From positions 62,001 to 126,000 of the forward strand of contig JACKEB010000012.1 of the NCBI GenBank assembly GCA_020633205.1: 64,000 nt of DNA, in the 5' to 3' direction. Position 1 is the stretch's first letter. Each line of letters starts with the position of its first letter. Both the position numbers and the translations under genes were made by a program. Below are positions 59,715 to 64,000 of the stretch, in pieces. Source of the DNA: Polyangiaceae bacterium (GTDB taxonomy: Bacteria > Myxococcota_A > Polyangia > Polyangiales > Polyangiaceae). A model generated the notes under the pieces. That model was not told the DNA's origin. It ran no database searches and was given only the letters and a program-made list of their open reading frames with translations.

Positions 59715-60057
59715 GTCGATTGTCTTTCTGGGTTGGGGTGGGTGAGGAGGCGCTCGACATTTCCGTGAGGAGAGTGTCGAGTTGGTCGAAACGTTCCTCC
59801 AAGAGCTCGCGGTAGCCGTCGAGCCAGGTTTGGAGTTCGCGGAGCGGATCCGGCCGCAGCCCGTAGAGCCGTTGCTGGGCGAGCGGCCGCACATCCACCA
59901 AACGTGCGGCCTTGAGCACGCGTAAGTGCTTCGAGACCTGGGGTTGGTTCAAGCCGAGGCTTTCCCCGATCGCGTTCACAGACTGCGGTCCCTCGCGCAG
60001 TAGCTCCACGATGCGAAAGCGATTCGGCTCAGCTAGCGCCGCGAACGTTTCGAGCAT
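59698..60057 (-). CDS. ArsR-family transcriptional regulator
   Basis: 119 residues from the ATG at 60057. HTH: LAEPNRFRIVELLREGPQSVNAIGESLGLNQPQVSKHLRVLKAARLVDVRPLAQQRLYGLRPDPLREL. It lies upstream of and overlaps the AHSA1 gene. GGCATATGCC and an ATATGCC-N6-GGCATAT repeat lie directly before the start codon. Confidence 0.92.
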   Translation of the reverse strand: MLETFAALAEPNRFRIVELLREGPQSVNAIGESLGLNQPQVSKHLRVLKAARLVDVRPLAQQRLYGLRPDPLRELQTWLDGYRELLEERFDQLDTLLTEMSSASSPTPTQKDNRHGKRK

Positions 60058-60077
60058 GATGTGTATATGCTCGAGAG

Positions 60078-60100
60078 GGCATATGCCTGTCAAGGCATAT
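60078..60100. promoter_or_regulatory. Palindromic GGCATAT operator upstream of ArsR gene
   Basis: GGCATATGCC (60078-60087) is a perfect 10-bp palindrome; its right half ATATGCC (60081-60087) is mirrored by GGCATAT (60094-60100) across 6 bases. A related GCATA element occurs before the first ArsR gene. Probable binding site for the ArsR protein. Confidence 0.6.
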
Positions 60101-60142
60101 TTGCGCACGAGCCAAAGCCCGTCGCTGTTTCGCGGTCAGCTC

Positions 60143-61147
60143 TCAGCCGGTGTTGGCGAGTCGCTGGCGATGGGCGACGGGCGTTTGTCCCGTCCAGTTG
60201 TGGTAGGCGCGGAAGAACGAGTTGGGGTCTTCGAAGCCGAGCAGGAATGAGATTTCCGTACAGGAAAGATCCGTGCGTGCGAGGTAGTGCCTCGCTAGCG
60301 CCTCACGAGTCTCGCTGAGCAGCTTCTGGTAGGTGGTGCCTTCCTCGTTCAGCTTGCGCTGCAAGGTGCGCCGGCTGACCGCGAGCCGACGCGCCACGCG
60401 ATCCATGCCGCTTTGACCGCTGGGCAATGCCTCGAGCAAGATGTCCCGCACCCGCTCACTTACCCCCGAAGAGCGATCCAGCTCCGCGAGGCGGCGACGA
60501 AGCTCCGGCTCGAAGCTCTGCCACATCAGCTCATTTGCCGTGAGGAACGGAAGCTTGACGTCGCTCGTCTGAAACTCGAGGGCGTACTCCGGGGCTTCGC
60601 TCACCCCCACGCCAAAAAACTCTCGATAGGCTGACTCTGGCTCGAGGCGCCTTGGGGCGGTGACCCTACGAGGAGTGAGGTGCTCTCGCGTACCGATGCG
60701 CGCGAGGCGAACCAAGAACGCCAGCTCAGCGCCTGCCCAAGACTCGGGCACGGTGTCCTCGTTGCGCAGCCACCGCACGACCAAGCGTAGCGCGTCGGGC
60801 GTTTCCGTGAGTTCGAGCTGCATCGGCGCGATCAAGCGCTTGTAGTTCGCGAGGCGCTCGACGGCGACTTGCAGGTTGGGACTACACAGCGCGGCGAACA
60901 TCGCCGGCGAAAACGCTTCGGTCGTCAGCGTCTCCACCAGGCGTAGCGCAACCGCTGGGTCATCCACGCTCCGCTCGAGTGCTCGCCAGAAACGGAAATA
61001 ATCCTGCGTGGAAATTCTCGATCCGCTGCGGCTCAACAGGTCCTCCGGGAGACCCGCCCGACGCATCACGTCTCGCGCGTTCACACCCAGATCTTTTAGT
61101 AGCGGCAGCCAGCTTGATTCGAAGGGGAAGTCTGAAGGTTGACTCAT
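60143..61147 (-). CDS. AraC-family regulator with arabinose-binding-like (PF12625-type) domain
   Basis: 334 residues. Residues 1-195 form the long ligand domain of this branch (WLPLLKDLGVNARDVMRRAGLPEDLL, STQDYFRFWRALERSVDDP). The C-terminal HTH pair is MDRVARRLAVSRRTLQRKLNEEGTTYQKLLSETREALA and DLSCTEISFLLGFEDPNSFFRAYHNWTGQTPVAHR. Members regulate fatty-acid or alcohol metabolism. It starts next to the intergenic hairpin region and has no divergent enzyme. Confidence 0.9.
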   Translation of the reverse strand: MSQPSDFPFESSWLPLLKDLGVNARDVMRRAGLPEDLLSRSGSRISTQDYFRFWRALERSVDDPAVALRLVETLTTEAFSPAMFAALCSPNLQVAVERLANYKRLIAPMQLELTETPDALRLVVRWLRNEDTVPESWAGAELAFLVRLARIGTREHLTPRRVTAPRRLEPESAYREFFGVGVSEAPEYALEFQTSDVKLPFLTANELMWQSFEPELRRRLAELDRSSGVSERVRDILLEALPSGQSGMDRVARRLAVSRRTLQRKLNEEGTTYQKLLSETREALARHYLARTDLSCTEISFLLGFEDPNSFFRAYHNWTGQTPVAHRQRLANTG

Positions 61148-61592
61148 GGCTTCTCCGGGACCGCAGCCCCCGTTCTGTCACCTAGGTCCCAGGCGCTGGA
61201 TCGCCACTAGCTGAATGCGCCACTTCGCGACTTCCTGGTTTTGAGCTTCAAGTATTGGGATCCATTCGGGAAATTCGAGAGAGCGAGCGCGAGCCTGGGA
61301 GTGGTAGCCGGGGGTGCTCGCTCCGGATCGCTACTCGCGGCTTTCCGGGGGGGAGAGGAACGCTGCTGCTGCCGATGTCTTCCTTTGGTGATCCCCGCTC
61401 GGCTTGGTAGCTTCGTCATGTCGCCAGCCCAATGGGCTGGCGACTTGCGTTTGTCGCGCTTCGCCCAACCGAAGCGCGGCGTCTGGCGCTTGCGAGGGAC
61501 GTCGATGGCTTTCGACCCCTGGTTGGCGTCGCTCTTTTTTTGGCGTGAAGTCAGCTCGCCCCGGCGGAGCTGTGCGCGCTCAAGGAGCCGAG
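61148..61592. other. 445-bp gene-free region with tandem hairpins; possible small RNA
   Basis: No gene is supportable here. Two strong hairpins lie in tandem: GTCGCCAGCCC-AAT-GGGCTGGCGAC (61420-61444, 11-bp stem) and CGCGCTTCG-CCCAAC-CGAAGCGCG (61455-61478, 9-bp stem). They are followed by a weaker stem GTCGA/TCGAC (61501-61516) and a run of seven T (61535-61541). The order of stable stems then a T-run on the plus strand would fit a structured transcript with a terminator, but could also be a two-hairpin repeat element. The Cys-rich gene begins at 61593 with CAAGGAG just upstream. Confidence 0.4.
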
Positions 61593-62129
61593 ATGCGTCG
61601 ACTAGAGCTGGTCACTGACTGCGCTCAGTGCCTGGGTGTGTGCTGTGTAGCCACGTCGTTCGAGCAAAGTGACGAGTTTGCGCACGCTAAGGCGCCGGGC
61701 GAGCGTTGTCGCTACCTCACATCCAATTCCCGATGCTCGATCCACTCCGAGCGGGAACGCCGGGGCTATTCGGGGTGCGTGCTCTACGACTGCAACGGCG
61801 CGGGACCCCGGGTCAGCGCGGCGCTTCCGCTGCCGGAGCAGGCAGGCGACCGCCATGCAGCGTTTCTGGTGGTGAGACAAATTCATGCGCTGATCGCGCT
61901 CGTCCGGCATGCGGCGGATCTCGTTTGCAAGTCGCACCCCCTACTCGCGGCGCGTCTGAGCACGCACGAAGCGTTGCTAGTTCGCTCGGTGAACGAAGCG
62001 ATTCAGGCGCCGGGGTCGGTGGACGTGGAGTCGCTCAGCTCGAGCACGCACGCGCTGCTACGCGAAGTCGGTGGCAGCCTGGGCGACCGCGAGCTGGCGC
62101 GGCGCCAGCTTAGATTGCTGGAGCGCTAG
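61593..62129 (+). CDS. Cys-rich protein (YkgJ-like zinc or cluster domain)
   Basis: 178 residues from the ATG at 61593 with CAAGGAG upstream. The N-terminal third has eight or more Cys: DCAQCLGVCCVATSF (about 9-23), ERCRYLTSNSRCSIHSERERRGYSGCVLYDC (about 37-67). Its order matches the Cys-rich head that precedes pentapeptide repeats in some bacterial proteins; here the repeats are absent and the remaining 100 residues are helical. It probably binds a metal. It ends 1 nt from the convergent small-protein gene. Confidence 0.72.
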   Translation: MRRLELVTDCAQCLGVCCVATSFEQSDEFAHAKAPGERCRYLTSNSRCSIHSERERRGYSGCVLYDCNGAGPRVSAALPLPEQAGDRHAAFLVVRQIHALIALVRHAADLVCKSHPLLAARLSTHEALLVRSVNEAIQAPGSVDVESLSSSTHALLREVGGSLGDRELARRQLRLLER

Positions 62130-62130
62130 C

Positions 62131-62397
62131 TCAACCCGGGGTTTCGACGAACTTCATGAGGTCGCGCTCGATGGAGCGCATGGTCTCGAGCAGCTCGTGC
62201 TTGAAATCGCCGCCCTTGGAGTTCAGGGCTCCGGCCAACGTCTCGAGCCGACGCTCGACATCGTCCCACGCTTGCATCGCGTCTTTGCTGCCAAGGTGGG
62301 CTTTGAGAGCGATGCGATCCCGGAGCTGTTGCAGGTTTTCATACTCGCGGCGCATGGTAGCCGAGAGCTGACGCTTGGTTTCTTGAGTGGTTTCCAT
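62131..62397 (-). CDS. Small helical protein, function unknown
   Basis: 88 residues from the ATG at 62397. Almost wholly helical and charged (MRREYENLQQLRDRIALKAHLGSKDAMQAWDDVERRLETLAGAL, then LLETMRSIERDLMKFVE). Two coiled-coil stretches could form a hairpin dimer. No family recognised. Confidence 0.65.
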   Translation of the reverse strand: METTQETKRQLSATMRREYENLQQLRDRIALKAHLGSKDAMQAWDDVERRLETLAGALNSKGGDFKHELLETMRSIERDLMKFVETPG

Positions 62398-62589
62398 GCC
62401 CCTGGGTGTGCATCGAGTGTGCCGACGCCCCGGGCCCGCCAAACCCAGGATTTGTCGCTAGTCCTGGGCGCAGTTCGCCGCCTCGGCGCGGCATCGCGCC
62501 TCGATCGGTGCTCCCTGACACCCCGAGTGAGCGGGTTGTGATTGCATCGCCCACTTCCGTTGTTGCCGTAGGGATCTATTCGAGCGAGG

Positions 62590-62985
62590 TCAGTGGAGGT
62601 ACCTCGAATACTTCGTGTCGATCCCCTTGATGTGCGCCGTCAACCAGCTCTTCAGGAAGAACTTGATCTTGGACTCCGCCCCCGCCTCACCGCTCGATAG
62701 CTCTTGCTTCAGCTCGGTGACCTGTTTCACGAGTGCCTCGTGGATGAGTTTGTGACGCGGAAGGTCTGGGTAGTTGTTGCGCGCCATCATCGCCTCTTCG
62801 TCTTTGAAGTGATAGGCGGCGAACGAGACCACTTCGTCGAAGATGTTTGCGAGTTCAGCGCGCGAGGCTTTGCGGTCCATCGCGGCAGCGTAGCGGTTGA
62901 TGATCTCGAAGAGCTTCTCGTGCTGATCATCCATCTGCACGCTGCCGACGGTGTAGGTCTGAGGTTCCCAGTTGACGAAGGCCAT
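62590..62985 (-). CDS. Bacteriohemerythrin
   Basis: 131 residues. All iron ligands of the hemerythrin four-helix bundle are present: His in DDQHEKLF (about 22), His-Asp-Glu in YHFKDEEAMMA (about 59-64), His in RHKLIHEAL (78 and 82) and the final HIKGID (about 119-124). It stores or senses oxygen through a diiron centre. It is 127 nt downstream of the VIT1-type transporter gene on the same strand. Confidence 0.93.
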   Translation of the reverse strand: MAFVNWEPQTYTVGSVQMDDQHEKLFEIINRYAAAMDRKASRAELANIFDEVVSFAAYHFKDEEAMMARNNYPDLPRHKLIHEALVKQVTELKQELSSGEAGAESKIKFFLKSWLTAHIKGIDTKYSRYLH

Positions 62986-63112
62986 CGCGTTACTCCTTGC
63001 TCGATGTTCTGTGCTCGAGAACGGAGTCCGGCATCGCGTCCTTAAGAGATTTCCCGCGATCCGCAGGGGTTTCTGCCCCGTTTTCCTTCCGCGCAGGCTC
63101 TGCGCGAAACCG

Positions 63113-63796
63113 CTACACCCCGAATAGACGGCCCACAGCTGCGGTCAGAGCCATCGCGCCGGCTCCCCAGAAGGTGATGCGCAGCATCGGACGCAGCGGG
63201 GCAGCACCCCCGGCTCGCGCGGAAAGCCAGCCGAGCAGGCTTAGCAAGGGGATGCAGGCTCCGGCGACGCCCCACGCCACGTAACCCTGGGGAAACGCCA
63301 AGATCAGCAAAGTCGGCAAGACGGCGCCCGCGGAGAAGGCGGCCCCTGATGCCAGGGCCGCTTGAATCGGGCGCGCGCTGTGGGTCTCGGAGAAGCCCAG
63401 CTCGTCTCGCGCGTGGGCACCCAGGGCGTCGTGCTGCATCAGCTGCCGCGCGACTTGCAGCGCTAGCTCGGCGGCTAGGCCCCGCTCTACGTAGATCTTC
63501 GTGAGCTCCGCGAGCTCGTACTCTGGGTTCTTTTCGAGCGCTTCGCGTTCGAGATCCAGGTCGGCCTCTTCGGTATCCGCCTGGGAACTCACGGAAACAT
63601 ACTCCCCGGCTGCCATGCTCATCGCGCCGGCCACCAAGCCAGCAAGAGCGGCGAGAAGCACTGTACTCTTGCTCGCGTTCGCCGCGGCGATGCCCACGAT
63701 CAGACTGGCCGTGGAGACGATGCCGTCGTTCGCGCCGAGCACGGCAGCGCGAAGCCAGCCAATGCGATGGGTTCGGTGGTGTTCGGGCTTTGCCAG
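63113..63796 (-). CDS. VIT1/CCC1-family metal transporter; apparent CTG start
   Basis: About 227 residues if read from a CTG at 63796, 209 from a GTG at 63742. The reading HRTHRIGWLRAAVLGANDGIVSTASL begins 18 codons before the GTG and matches the family N-terminus, and GAGGT sits 6 nt before the CTG, with a TGA further upstream. No ATG is in between. Five membrane segments include AALAGLVAGAMSMAAGEYVSVSSQ (the metal-site helix with Gly-Glu) and the Glu-rich cytoplasmic region EEADLDLEREALEKNPEYEL. It should move Fe2+ or Mn2+ out of the cytoplasm. Confidence 0.85.
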   Translation of the reverse strand: MAKPEHHRTHRIGWLRAAVLGANDGIVSTASLIVGIAAANASKSTVLLAALAGLVAGAMSMAAGEYVSVSSQADTEEADLDLEREALEKNPEYELAELTKIYVERGLAAELALQVARQLMQHDALGAHARDELGFSETHSARPIQAALASGAAFSAGAVLPTLLILAFPQGYVAWGVAGACIPLLSLLGWLSARAGGAAPLRPMLRITFWGAGAMALTAAVGRLFGV

Positions 63797-63917
63797 GGAG
63801 GGACCTCGCCGTGTGCCTACGTCATGCAGCGGACCCGGTCAACGGCGGGCTGTGGTGGCGTTCCCAGACTCCCTTGGCGCTGTGCGCGTTTCGATATCGG
63901 CGGTAGTCTGCTGCTCG

Positions 63918-64000
63918 ATGAGTGGGGGAGAGGCGTCGCACGAGGTCGTGATCATCGGGAGCGGCTTCTCGGGGATCGCCCTGGCCATTCGGCTCCGCCA
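63918..64000 (+). CDS. Flavin-containing oxidoreductase, partial
   Basis: The first 27 codons from an ATG at 63918: a short hydrophilic start and then VVIIGSGFSGIALAIRL, the FAD-binding GxGxxG motif. This is typical of Baeyer-Villiger or similar monooxygenases. The rest lies beyond the window. A GTGGGGGAGAGG run follows the start. Confidence 0.72.
   Translation, partial: MSGGEASHEVVIIGSGFSGIALAIRLR

Noticed and set aside
1..64000. tRNA, rRNA, CRISPR, insertion sequences and attachment sites
   Set aside because: No cloverleaf with a GGTTCGA-type arm, no regularly spaced repeats, no transposase motif and no terminal inverted repeats were seen on reading both strands; a dedicated scan (tRNAscan-SE, ISfinder) would settle it.

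Overview
The window is 64 kb of high-GC, very gene-dense DNA. It probably comes from a myxobacterium-like member of the Myxococcota (Polyangiales-type). The reasons are the secreted lipoproteins with a lipobox Cys followed by long Gly/Ser/Asn/Ala-rich linkers (at 15.4, 41.7, 42.8 and 55.2 kb), the large number of one-component regulators, and many small stress/detoxification enzymes with little operon structure. This taxonomic call is an inference. I see no rRNA, tRNA, CRISPR array, insertion sequence, prophage or integrase. It reads as chromosomal accessory DNA rather than a mobile island.

Layout. 0-6 kb: a NB-ARC ATPase cut by the window edge, a lipoprotein, a prokaryotic ionotropic glutamate-receptor-type K+ channel, LysR, a SnoaL-like lipoprotein, a GNAT and an HxlR regulator divergent from a GFA-fold enzyme. 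6-12.6 kb: AraC regulators and redox enzymes (aldo/keto reductase, FAD monooxygenase, SDR), HxlR-SCP2 and DUF1801. 12.6-16.5 kb: a translationally coupled membrane pair (GT39-like transferase and AUR1-like PAP2) and a beta-propeller lipoprotein. 16.6-20.7 kb: katG, an intergenic region with an operator-like repeat and an AraC remnant, and a HEAT-like protein. 20.9-24.8 kb: a three-gene run ending in a 1031-residue PLD/SF2 helicase/DUF3427 protein, the best candidate here for an uncharacterised DNA-directed (possibly defence) system. 24.9-33.5 kb: YCII protein, benzoate-CoA-ligase-like enzyme, then metallophosphoesterase, a Usp-like/PLD fusion, feruloyl-CoA-synthetase-like enzyme and a lipoprotein. 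33.5-41.7 kb: small cupin, SMI1, AraC, Mpo1-like, His-rich PadR, orphan MazF, SDR/LysR, GNAT, methyltransferase and TVP38-like genes. 41.7-46.9 kb: two secreted lipoproteins that look like fungal-type beta-glucan enzymes (GH128-like and Tos1-like), then an unusual pyruvate kinase and MmcQ. 47-55 kb: SDR, methyltransferase, HxlR-SCP2, MarR/VOC and a TetR regulon with a triple palindromic operator. 55-64 kb: an SBBP propeller lipoprotein, two ArsR/AHSA1 pairs, a peroxiredoxin, a MerR-like protein without its DNA-binding domain, AraC, a structured intergenic region, a Cys-rich protein, hemerythrin, a VIT1-type transporter and the start of a flavoprotein.

How the parts fit. Most regulators sit beside one or two enzymes of redox, electrophile or aldehyde handling, often with a visible inverted repeat between divergent genes. 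Several neighbours are coupled by ATGA or GTGA overlaps. Three regions show gene decay: an AraC tail, a BtuF-like N-terminus and the MerR internal deletion. Two genes appear to lack a standard start codon (ATC and CTG after good ribosome-binding sites).
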